From NCBI GenBank assembly GCA_031259515.1, contig JAIRLK010000071.1, forward strand, positions 1 through 5,271: 5,271 nt of DNA. Reading direction: 5' to 3'. The translations under genes were made by a program, and so were the position numbers. The stretch is from Treponema sp. (GTDB lineage: Bacteria > Spirochaetota > Spirochaetia > Treponematales > Breznakiellaceae). Position 1 is the stretch's first letter. Every line of letters begins with the position of its first letter. Below are positions 1-5,258 of the stretch, piece by piece. Under the pieces are notes generated by a model. The model made no database searches. It saw only the letters and a program-made list of their open reading frames with translations, and had not been told where the DNA came from.

Positions 1-9
1 AAACTCCCG

Positions 10-62
10 GGGCTTTTTCGTGTTAAACCACAGTTCTTTGCTTATAGATTTCATAAAAGCCC
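10..62. repeat. 8-bp inverted repeat in the ISAs1-like leader
   Basis: GGGCTTTT at 10-17 and AAAAGCCC at 55-62 are exact reverse complements with 37 bases between them. The pair lies upstream of the transposase start. It could be a subterminal binding site or a stem that blocks read-through transcription into the element. Eight bases can also match by chance; no function is shown. Confidence 0.35.
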
Positions 63-104
63 GTATACAAAAAATCCGAAAAAGAAGACACCGCAGAGGG
101 AAGT

Positions 105-209
105 ATGGTTCAGATGAAAGATGCGCCGCCATTGGCTGACTATTTCAAGAATGTGGAAGATTCGCGTATTGACCGGAAAAAGCCGTACCCCCTTAGGAAG
201 TGTTTATAA
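105..209 (+). pseudogene. ISAs1-family transposase, N-terminal fragment
   Basis: An open frame of 34 codons runs from ATG 105 to TAA 207. It contains ADYFKNVEDSRIDRKKPYPL (residues 11-30). This matches from memory the start of ISAs1-family DDE transposases, where an 'F..leDpRidrkk.hpL' block precedes the catalytic domain. The resemblance stops at about position 197, and the last codons (RKCL) read into unrelated AT-rich sequence. All catalytic residues are therefore missing and the gene is dead. A weak Shine-Dalgarno stretch (GAGGG, 96-100) precedes ATG 105; ATG 114 is an alternative start. Family assignment rests on about 20 residues, so it is probable rather than certain. Confidence 0.6.
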
Positions 210-432
210 ATAAAGTTTACATATTTGTAGATATTGTATAATTCCATCAGCGCCCTATCCGTAAGCGGGATGCCCTGCCAGTTTTTGGATCGCCAGTTCA
301 AATCTGAAGTGCGAAGCGCAACAGGCTCTTCGTGTCGCGGCTGATGCCAAAGCCCTTTTCGTACAATGCTTTTTCTCTGTTCCTCAATGTTGCCCTGTTT
401 TGGGAAAGGCTCTGTTGACATTGGTTTCAAGA
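210..432. other. AT-rich stretch without an intact gene
   Basis: No intact gene is visible between the ISAs1 remnant and the end of pth. Positions 205-245 are strongly AT-rich. They contain a promoter-like pair on the plus strand, TTTACA (216-221) and TATAAT (237-242), but the spacer is only 15 bases and no gene follows. The minus strand of 298-396 has a protein-like open stretch, listed separately. The right edge holds the first unit of the repeat shared with the pth 3' end. The region looks like a site of repeated IS insertion and decay. Confidence 0.5.
298..396 (-). pseudogene. Possible C-terminal relic of an unknown protein
   Basis: Reading leftward on the minus strand to the TGA at 300-298 gives a peptide ending EKGFGISRDTKSLLRFALQI. 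Its composition looks like a real protein C-terminus and contrasts with the other two frames. There is no start codon with a ribosome binding site, and the reading runs back into repeat sequence at about 397. I do not recognise the family. It could equally be a chance open stretch, because the same strand has another open frame across 140-481. Confidence 0.2.
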
Positions 433-455
433 CTAAAGTTTTGAAACAGCCTCTG
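397..455. repeat. Two direct copies of an 18-bp GTTTTG...CTCTG unit
   Basis: GTTTTGGGAAAGGCTCTG (397-414) and GTTTTGAAACAGCCTCTG (438-455) are related copies in the same orientation, 41 bases apart. The second copy is the right arm of the dyad at the pth 3' end. A further related copy lies inverted at 4746-4762. This points to a dispersed small repeat family in the genome. Confidence 0.5.
424..447. repeat. Dyad repeat containing the pth stop codon
   Basis: GTTTCAAGAC (424-433), loop TAAA, GTTTTGAAAC (438-447) form a 10-bp stem with one G-T mismatch. The pth stop codon (TAG on the minus strand, 435-433) lies at the loop edge. No T-tract follows on either strand, so it is not a classical rho-independent terminator, though it could slow transcription or protect the pth mRNA end. 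A close relative lies in the opposite orientation after mazG (4746-4779), so it is better seen as a dispersed repeat than as a pth-specific terminator. Confidence 0.6.
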
Positions 456-1071
456 GCAGTACAATCTTTTTTTTGTTCCACTCAGGCAGCAGGGCCTCAG
501 GGCCCCGGAGTAATGCCTCGGTCAGGGCGGCGGCTCCGGCTGATAGAACTTGATCCATGACGGGTTCTTCACCGGCAGAAAAGTCGGACAGTACCCAGCC
601 GGAAATATCCCGGTGAGCCGGACGGCCTATGCCTATGCGGAGCCGCCAGAAGGCGGCGGTTCCGAAACAGGCGTTCATGGACCTGAGTCCGTTGTGGCCG
701 CCAAGTCCACCGGAAAATTTAAAGGACGCGGTTCCCAGGGGAAGTTCCAGTTCGTCGTGGACAAGGAGTATATGTTCCGGAGGTATCCTGAAAAACGAGG
801 CGGCCGCGTGGATTGCCTCGCCGGAGAGGTTCATGTAGGTTTCAGGCACGAGAAAGTGGACTCGGGGGGGAACATCAGGGACCGGCGCTTCCGGTTTATG
901 AAAGGCGGACAGCCGGTTTCCATCCAGGATCGCGTACCGGCCTTTGTATTTTTTCTGCCAGGATAAAAGAGAAAAAAAAGGCAACCTTTCGGCCAAAAGC
1001 CGCCCTGCGTTATGCCGGCTACGGGAATATTCAAGGCCCGGATTCCCCAGGAAAGCAACAAGGTCTATCAT
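433..1071 (-). CDS. pth: Peptidyl-tRNA hydrolase (Pth)
   Basis: This cytoplasmic enzyme cleaves the ester bond of peptidyl-tRNAs that drop off the ribosome, so that the tRNA can be reused. The 212-residue product opens with FLGNPGLEYSRSRHNAG, the family signature. The expected active-site residues are all present by comparison with E. coli Pth: Asn10, catalytic His20, Asn81 in YMNLSG, Asp106 in HDELELPLG and Asn127 in GGHNGLR. It is longer than the usual ~190 residues, through an insert near residues 51-68 (rich in Pro, and not seen in E. coli) and a C-terminal tail. The last residues (PEAVSKL) are encoded by the dyad repeat, so the original C-terminus was probably replaced or extended. ATG 1071 is favoured because the signature begins a few residues later. 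It is divergent from the GH36 gene. Confidence 0.95.
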   Translation of the reverse strand: MIDLVAFLGNPGLEYSRSRHNAGRLLAERLPFFSLLSWQKKYKGRYAILDGNRLSAFHKPEAPVPDVPPRVHFLVPETYMNLSGEAIHAAASFFRIPPEHILLVHDELELPLGTASFKFSGGLGGHNGLRSMNACFGTAAFWRLRIGIGRPAHRDISGWVLSDFSAGEEPVMDQVLSAGAAALTEALLRGPEALLPEWNKKKIVLPEAVSKL

Positions 1072-1088
1072 GTCTTTGCTATTTTGAT

Positions 1089-1093
1089 CTCCT
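1089..1093 (-). promoter_or_regulatory. Distant ribosome binding site of pth
   Basis: AGGAG on the minus strand lies 17 bases before ATG 1071, well beyond the usual 5-9. No other start codon lies in frame between them. Either the spacing is simply poor or pth translation is held low. Confidence 0.4.
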
Positions 1094-1098
1094 ATAAT
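1093..1098 (+). promoter_or_regulatory. Possible -10 box for the GH36 gene
   Basis: A perfect TATAAT lies on the plus strand with no good -35 at the right distance. Transcription would begin near 1105, only about five bases before ATG 1110. If real, the message is leaderless from that ATG or translation starts further in, at ATG 1146 or ATG 1188. Confidence 0.35.
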
Positions 1099-1109
1099 AC
1101 AATGATAAA

Positions 1110-3140
1110 ATGAATTATACTACCGGTCTTAGAGCCTGTGTGGATATGAGAAGTAAAATCACGGGGATCAATTGCCGGGAAGCCCCTATGTCCGAAGGCC
1201 GGGAAGGAACGTTGCTCCGGTACACGGCAGATAAGAACGGAGGGGAAACCCTGGCCGCCGGAAGGAATACCGGGGCCGTTGCCATTGATGTCTGGACATA
1301 CGAGGAATTGGCCGATTTAACCGGCATAAACGATACGGCCAAGGCGTCTTTTCTGAACAGCCGGGAACTCGCGGTTCAATGCGGGGGCTGGCAGTCCTGG
1401 TCTGCGGGGTGGGAGCTTGTGGGCGGAGAAACCCTGCCCCGGACGGTCCGGTTTATCCCGGACCTCCTGAAATTGACCAACCGGGAGGGGGACTCGGCGG
1501 AAATAGATACGCCTCTGGTCTTTACAGACCCTGCCGCCCCCAGGATCCAGCCCTATCTATCCTCCGGCGGGGAAAAAGACTGGCTCTCCGGCCACTTTAT
1601 CACCTACCTTCGCGTCGGCGGCCGCTATCTCTGCATCGCGTCCAGGGACGGCGGGACGCTTCCTCCGGTAAGCTTCCGTATTAACCGGGAGCGGCAGATC
1701 ATCATCGCCGAAATTTTCTGCCCCGGCAAGACCTGGAAAACCGACGACCTTCTGGCGGAACTGAGGGTTTTCTTCGCTGAGGGGTACTTCAATTTTAAGG
1801 ACCTCATAGGCCGCATTTTCCAGCAGGAAGCGGCCTTCAAATTCCTTGATTTCCTGCGCTTTGGCCCGGATGGGGCAGAGACCGGGGAAAACACCGGCAT
1901 CCGGAACAAGCTGAACCTTCCCGGCGGCTATGAGTCCTGGTACAACCACTATACGAATATTAACGAGAAGATCATCCTGGACGACCTTGAAGGCTTGGGG
2001 CGTACGGAAAACCTCATCAAGGGCTGGTTCACGGACCGGAAAAGACCTGCGGTATTTCAGATTGATGACGGATGGGAACGGGCGGTAGGGGATTGGGAAG
2101 TCGATTTCGAGCGCTTCCCTAACGGGCTTGCGCCTGTAGCGGCTAAAATTGAAGAGGCTGGGTTTATCCCCGGCCTCTGGATAGCCCCTTTCCTGGCAAC
2201 CCGGCGTTCCCGCATCTTCACCGAATGGCCGGGATGGCTGCTCAGGGATAAGTCCGGGCAACTCACGGTAGCCGGGTATAATCCCCTTTGGGATACGCAG
2301 TTCTACTGCCTCGACCTATCCAGAAAAGACGTGCTGGCATATTTGCGGGGGGTCATAGACCGGATCATTGACAGATGGGGATTCCGGTACCTCAAGCTGG
2401 ATTTCCTGTACTCAGGCTATTTTTCAGGCGCCTTTGCCGAAGGCGGCACACCCTACGAACACTACGAACGAGCCTGCGCTACCCTGACCGCCCGGAAAAC
2501 CACCGCCTCGGGACTGCCCGTTGCCTACCTGGGCTGTGGCTGTCCCCTGGGGCCGTCCTACCGGCGCTTCCCCCTTGCCCGCATCGGCGCCGACACCCGG
2601 CAACAATGGGAATGGCTCCCGGTCAAACTCACCGGCCACGTGGGAGGGCCCGGAGCGTACGTCAGCCTGATGGACACCATAGGCCGCTCGTTCATGGACG
2701 GTACGGTCTTCCTCAACGACCCGGACATAATTTTCTTCCGTTCCCGAAACTGCAAACTCACGGACTATGAGAAGGAGTTGATAGCCCTGGTAAACTTCCT
2801 CCTGGGCAGCCAGATCATGCTATCCGACGATACCCAGAAACTGAAAGCTACGGACATCGCCTTAACCCGGCGTATCCTCAGCCTGTATGAGCGCCTTACC
2901 GGCGACGAATACGGAGCCGTCCGCCTTGCCCGGAACATCTTCCGCCTGGAAAGCCGGTCCGGACGAACCGCCGGCCTTATCAACCTGTCCCGGCGTCCCT
3001 TTACCCTTACCGCAGACACGGATGCCGCCCTGTACGCCGCCTTCTCCCAGGGAAACTGGCTGGTAGACCACCGCACCCGCTCAAAGGGCAAAGACTTCGC
3101 CTTTGCGCCCCATACCATCAGCATAGTTGAAGGGGCGTAA
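1110..3140 (+). CDS. GH36 alpha-galactosidase
   Basis: This enzyme is predicted to release terminal alpha-1,6-linked galactose from raffinose-type sugars or galactomannan fragments by a retaining mechanism. Landmarks in order, numbered from ATG 1110, are: GGWQSW (92-97) in the N-terminal beta domain, GYESWYNHY (273-281) opening the (beta/alpha)8 barrel, FQIDDGWE (316-323), the nucleophile Asp431 in YLKLDFLYSG, GCGCPLG (475-481), and the acid/base Asp495 in RIGADT. FLNDPD and SDDTQKL follow in the barrel's last part, then a small C-terminal beta domain. The assignment follows the pattern of Thermotoga GalA; at 676 residues it is longer. There is no signal peptide, so it acts in the cytoplasm on imported oligosaccharides. 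The start is uncertain: ATG 1110 has no ribosome binding site, and ATG 1146 would give an N-terminus closer in length to Thermotoga GalA. No transporter or regulator gene is adjacent. Galactose linkage is inferred from the family, since GH36 also holds alpha-N-acetylgalactosaminidases and raffinose synthases. Confidence 0.9.
   Translation: MNYTTGLRACVDMRSKITGINCREAPMSEGREGTLLRYTADKNGGETLAAGRNTGAVAIDVWTYEELADLTGINDTAKASFLNSRELAVQCGGWQSWSAGWELVGGETLPRTVRFIPDLLKLTNREGDSAEIDTPLVFTDPAAPRIQPYLSSGGEKDWLSGHFITYLRVGGRYLCIASRDGGTLPPVSFRINRERQIIIAEIFCPGKTWKTDDLLAELRVFFAEGYFNFKDLIGRIFQQEAAFKFLDFLRFGPDGAETGENTGIRNKLNLPGGYESWYNHYTNINEKIILDDLEGLGRTENLIKGWFTDRKRPAVFQIDDGWERAVGDWEVDFERFPNGLAPVAAKIEEAGFIPGLWIAPFLATRRSRIFTEWPGWLLRDKSGQLTVAGYNPLWDTQFYCLDLSRKDVLAYLRGVIDRIIDRWGFRYLKLDFLYSGYFSGAFAEGGTPYEHYERACATLTARKTTASGLPVAYLGCGCPLGPSYRRFPLARIGADTRQQWEWLPVKLTGHVGGPGAYVSLMDTIGRSFMDGTVFLNDPDIIFFRSRNCKLTDYEKELIALVNFLLGSQIMLSDDTQKLKATDIALTRRILSLYERLTGDEYGAVRLARNIFRLESRSGRTAGLINLSRRPFTLTADTDAALYAAFSQGNWLVDHRTRSKGKDFAFAPHTISIVEGA
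1114..1119 (-). promoter_or_regulatory. Probable -10 box for pth
   Basis: A perfect TATAAT on the minus strand (1119-1114) would start transcription near 1107, giving a leader of about 36 bases before the pth ATG. The -35 region 17 bases upstream reads CACACA, a poor match. It lies inside the first codons of the GH36 reading frame as drawn from ATG 1110. Confidence 0.4.
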
Positions 3141-3152
3141 CAGCCTTTGTAG

Positions 3153-3776
3153 TTACAGTTCCGAGCGGGAAGCCACTACCCGGGAAATCAGCCCGTACTT
3201 TACCGCCTCCTCGGCGCTCATCCAGTAATCCCGGTCGGTGTCTTTTTCCACCTGTTCATAGGGAACGCCGGTTTCCTCCGCGATAAGGCGGTTGATCTTC
3301 TCCCGCAACTTGTCCAGTTCCCGTGCGTGGATCTCTATGTCCGTGGCGACTCCCCGTATACCGGAAAGCGGCTGGTGGATAAGGTAATGGCTGTTCGGCA
3401 GCCCTACCCGCAGGTTCGCGGGACTGGCAAGCTGGATGATGGCGGCGGCGCTGGCCACAAGGCCCATGCCTATGGTCCAGACCGGCGGTTTTACGAAGCG
3501 GATCATGTCGAAAATGGCATACCCCGCGTCGGCGTCTCCGCCGGGGGAATCAATGAAGATACGGATCGGATCGTCTCCCATGTTCTCTAAAAGCAAAAGC
3601 TGCCGTATGGTTTTCTCCGCCAAGTCTTTTTTTATCTCCCCGGAAAGCAGAATGGTCCGGGTCTTGAGCATCTTATTCAAAAGCGGGTCCGTCCCCGATT
3701 CCTTTGGTTCTTCTTCGTCCTGTTCTTCATCATCGTGATCCAGGGCCGCATACCGGTTCTTGTCCCATTGATTCAT
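3153..3776 (-). CDS. clpP: ATP-dependent Clp protease, proteolytic subunit (ClpP paralogue)
   Basis: ClpP forms the barrel-shaped serine peptidase that degrades proteins unfolded by ClpX or ClpA/C. The 207-residue product has the whole triad: Ser109 in GLVASAAA, His134 in LIHQPLSG and Asp183 in DRDYWMSAEEAVKYGLI. The family block SPGG (residues 77-80) and LPNS (126-129) are also present. Several usually fixed positions differ: the GQAASM context of the serine reads GLVASA, and SPGGSVTAG reads SPGGDADAG. The N-terminus is strongly acidic (DHDDEEQDEEEPKES), where other ClpPs have a short propeptide and the axial-loop residues. ATG 3776 is chosen because a good GGAGG lies six bases before it; an upstream in-frame TTG at 3806 would add ten residues without such a site. 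No clpX or tig is adjacent, which suggests a second, stand-alone clpP rather than the main operon copy. It converges on the GH36 gene. Confidence 0.93.
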   Translation of the reverse strand: MNQWDKNRYAALDHDDEEQDEEEPKESGTDPLLNKMLKTRTILLSGEIKKDLAEKTIRQLLLLENMGDDPIRIFIDSPGGDADAGYAIFDMIRFVKPPVWTIGMGLVASAAAIIQLASPANLRVGLPNSHYLIHQPLSGIRGVATDIEIHARELDKLREKINRLIAEETGVPYEQVEKDTDRDYWMSAEEAVKYGLISRVVASRSEL

Positions 3777-3782
3777 CAAATT

Positions 3783-3787
3783 CCTCC
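3783..3787 (-). promoter_or_regulatory. Ribosome binding site that sets the clpP start
   Basis: GGAGG on the minus strand lies six bases before ATG 3776. The longer frame from TTG 3806 would place this site inside the coding sequence, so the ATG is the better start. Confidence 0.75.
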
Positions 3788-3855
3788 AAATGAGTAACTG
3801 TTTCAATAATATAGAACTTTCCGAAACAAGTTAAGGAGGGGAGAAGACTTCCTCT

Positions 3856-3906
3856 ATGCGCAGGGTTAAAAAAGCGGCTATACTATCGGCCTGGACGGGG
3901 AACTGA
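3856..3906 (+). other. Possible leader micro-ORF before mazG
   Basis: A 16-codon frame (MRRVKKAAILSAWTGN) starts at ATG 3856. A strong AAGGAGG lies at 3834-3840, but the spacing of 15 bases is too long; GGGAGAAG at 3839-3846 is closer. The strong Shine-Dalgarno sequence otherwise has no gene behind it. A second tiny frame (ATG 3918 to TGA 3951) follows before mazG. Either could be chance; I see no terminator or attenuator structure linked to them. Confidence 0.15.
3879..3884 (+). promoter_or_regulatory. Possible -10 box for mazG
   Basis: TATACT lies in the gap between the divergent clpP and mazG genes and would start transcription near 3891, about 66 bases before the mazG ATG. No convincing -35 is found 16-18 bases upstream, so an activator or another promoter may be involved. 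If correct, this message would exclude the 3856 micro-ORF. Confidence 0.3.
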
Positions 3907-3956
3907 GACACGAGCGTATGGGGAAACGAAAAGAATACTTTCATGTAAGGTGAACT

Positions 3957-4739
3957 ATGACAACTGAACAAGCGGCCTTCCAGGACCTTTACGACACCGT
4001 TGCCCGGCTCCGCGCCCCGGACGGCTGTCCCTGGGATCGGGAACAGAGTCCCGCGACCCTCCGGAGCGATCTGCTCGAAGAAACCTATGAGTGCGTGGAA
4101 GCCATTGACGAAAAAGACCCGGCCCATATACGGGAAGAACTGGGAGACCTTTTCCTTTTGGTGACTATGCTCTCGTATATGCACGAACAGGAAGGCTGTT
4201 TTACCGTGTCCGAAGTCCTGGCGGGCATTACGGCAAAGCTGATACGCCGGCACCCCCATGTGTTTGGGGAGGTGAAGGTTCGGGACAGCGCCGAAGTCCT
4301 GGATAACTGGGCCCGGATCAAGGTGGAGCAAGAGGGCCGCAAGCCGAAAGATTCTGTCCTGGATGAGGTATCCCGGTCGTTGCCCCCCCTGGACCGGGCC
4401 TGGAAACTTCAGAAGAAGGCCGCCACGTCCGGGTTCGACTGGCCCGACATACAGGGAGCCCTCGGCAAGATCGGGGAGGAACTGCGGGAAGTGGAGGAAG
4501 CGGCTGCGTCCGCCGGTGGAGAGGCGGTAGAGGAAGAGCTGGGGGATCTCCTTTTTTCCGTGGTAAACCTCTGCCGCCGCCTCAACGTAGAACCCTCGAC
4601 AGCGCTCCAGCGGGCCAATACCAAGTTTGTAAAACGGTTTATATACGTGGAACAAGAGATGAAGAAAGCCGACCATGAGATGAAGAAAGAAAACCTCTCC
4701 CTCATGGATGAATTCTGGGAAGCGGCGAAAACGCTTTAA
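3957..4739 (+). CDS. mazG: Nucleoside triphosphate pyrophosphohydrolase MazG
   Basis: MazG hydrolyses nucleoside triphosphates to the monophosphate and pyrophosphate, clearing non-canonical or excess nucleotides from the cytoplasm. In E. coli it also moderates the starvation response. The 260-residue protein has the two tandem MazG domains of the E. coli type (263 residues). The first holds CPWDREQ (24-30) and metal-binding E41/E42/E45 with E61 and D64 (EELGD), followed by RRHPHVFG (97-104). The second holds E174/E175/E178 with E194 and D197 (EELGDLLF), after the linker GFDW (159-162). Both EExxE...ExxD motifs are complete, so both domains could bind magnesium; in E. coli the C-terminal domain is the active one. 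ATG 3957 has AAGG six bases upstream, and an in-frame TGA at 3951 rules out an earlier start. No relA or mazEF lies beside it. Confidence 0.95.
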   Translation: MTTEQAAFQDLYDTVARLRAPDGCPWDREQSPATLRSDLLEETYECVEAIDEKDPAHIREELGDLFLLVTMLSYMHEQEGCFTVSEVLAGITAKLIRRHPHVFGEVKVRDSAEVLDNWARIKVEQEGRKPKDSVLDEVSRSLPPLDRAWKLQKKAATSGFDWPDIQGALGKIGEELREVEEAAASAGGEAVEEELGDLLFSVVNLCRRLNVEPSTALQRANTKFVKRFIYVEQEMKKADHEMKKENLSLMDEFWEAAKTL

Positions 4740-4745
4740 GTCTAT

Positions 4746-4779
4746 AGAGGCTTTTCCAAAATTTCAGTTTTGGGAAAAC
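4746..4779. repeat. Second dyad repeat, after mazG
   Basis: TTTTCCAAAA (4752-4761) pairs with TTTTGGGAAAA (4768-4778) around a TTTCAG loop, with one bulged base. It begins seven bases after the mazG stop, where a terminator would be expected. It is AT-rich and has no T-tract, so termination would be weak. Written on the plus strand, it matches the reverse complement of the 424-454 element almost base for base, starting with AGAGGCT. The two are thus inverted copies about 4.3 kb apart. Confidence 0.6.
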
Positions 4780-4802
4780 AACCTTGAAATTCGGGTCGTG
4801 GG

Positions 4803-4826
4803 CCAAAAAGGTTGCGCCCAGACAAG
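4803..4826 (+). repeat. IS1-type left inverted repeat
   Basis: This stretch matches the reverse complement of 5247-5271 at 19 of 24 positions with a one-base gap. The shared core is AAAAA, GTTG and CCAGACAA. Such imperfect ends of about 20-25 bases are normal for IS1. Confidence 0.6.
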
Positions 4827-4840
4827 AAGCATGATAAAAT
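4812..4840 (+). promoter_or_regulatory. IS1 promoter overlapping the left end
   Basis: TTGCGC (4812-4817) and TAAAAT (4835-4840) are separated by 17 bases, with a TG one base before the -10, giving an extended -10. The -35 lies in the left inverted repeat, as in IS1, where transposase binding to the end represses its own promoter. Transcription would start near 4847. Confidence 0.5.
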
Positions 4841-4873
4841 ATCACAAATAAACTGTTGACGGAGGGGAATAAG

Positions 4874-5258
4874 ATGGTATTAGCGCCGGTAAAATGTCCG
4901 CATTGCGGAAGTACGCTTGTCAGGAAGAACGGAACCGCAAAGAACGGCAAGCAGTGGTTTCATTTCGGGACGCGGGAATATAACAATCTGGAAGAGCTGT
5001 TGAAGCTGCTCAAACCCTTTGAGATAAAAACCGTGTACTCCGATAACAATTTTGCGTACAAGTCCCGGATTACGGGAAGCGAAGTGGTTACGGGGAAGAA
5101 GAACACGCAGAAAATAGAGAGGAGCCATTTGTCGTTAAGGACATGGTGTTCCCGTTTAGTAGGCAAGGGGATAGGTTTTTCCAAGGATCCGCGTATGCAT
5201 AAGATAGTGGTGGCACAGGGGAATAAACTTCTGGTTTTTTCATCGGGTTGTCTGGTGA
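4874..5258 (+). pseudogene. IS1-family transposase with internal deletion and 3' frameshift
   Basis: The frame starts at ATG 4874, with GGAGGGG six bases upstream. It begins with half of the InsA zinc finger (KCPHCGS, then NGKQWF, residues 7-29). At residue 29/30 it jumps directly to the C-terminal part of InsB: FGTREYNNLEELLKLLKPF. The second catalytic Asp (Asp57 in YSDNNFAY) and the Glu (Glu82 in KIERSHLSLRT) remain. The second zinc-finger Cys pair, the helix-turn-helix and the first catalytic Asp are gone. The deletion kept the frame. Near 5213-5223 a one-base shift moves the natural ending INFWFFHRVVW and its TGA (5256) out of frame; the unshifted frame runs open to the window edge. InsA and InsB here form a single frame. 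It cannot catalyse transposition. Confidence 0.75.

Larger units (their letters stand above)
1..209 (+). mobile_element. Left-end remnant of an ISAs1-like insertion sequence
   Basis: This segment holds the truncated transposase start and about 95 bases of leader before it. The leader begins with a GGGGCTTTTTCGTG stretch near position 9, which could be the terminal inverted repeat. No matching right end is in the window, so the boundary at either side cannot be proven. The right-hand break is near position 197, where transposase similarity ends. The element may begin before position 1. Confidence 0.4.

Noticed and set aside
216..242. TTTACA and TATAAT promoter-like pair
   Set aside because: The spacer is 15 bases, the region is AT-rich so such matches are expected, and no gene follows on that strand.
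424..447. Dyad at the end of pth as a rho-independent terminator
   Set aside because: No T-tract on either strand, an AT-rich stem and a related copy elsewhere favour a dispersed repeat.
140..481. Minus-strand open frame of 113 codons after pth
   Set aside because: It starts with GTG inside pth without a ribosome site, crosses the repeat and ends in the ISAs1 remnant. Its residues show no domain; treated as chance or decay.
1557..2261. Long minus-strand open frame of 234 codons inside the GH36 gene
   Set aside because: It lies wholly opposite a gene with clear family motifs; GC-rich codons produce such open antisense frames. No family motif or ribosome site.
3136..3155. GTAAC...GTTAC inverted pair between the GH36 and clpP stops
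   Set aside because: A five-base stem with a ten-base loop and no T-tract is too weak to be called a terminator.
3831..4676. Minus-strand open frame of 281 codons opposite mazG
   Set aside because: Antisense shadow of mazG, whose two metal-binding motifs are intact in the other strand.
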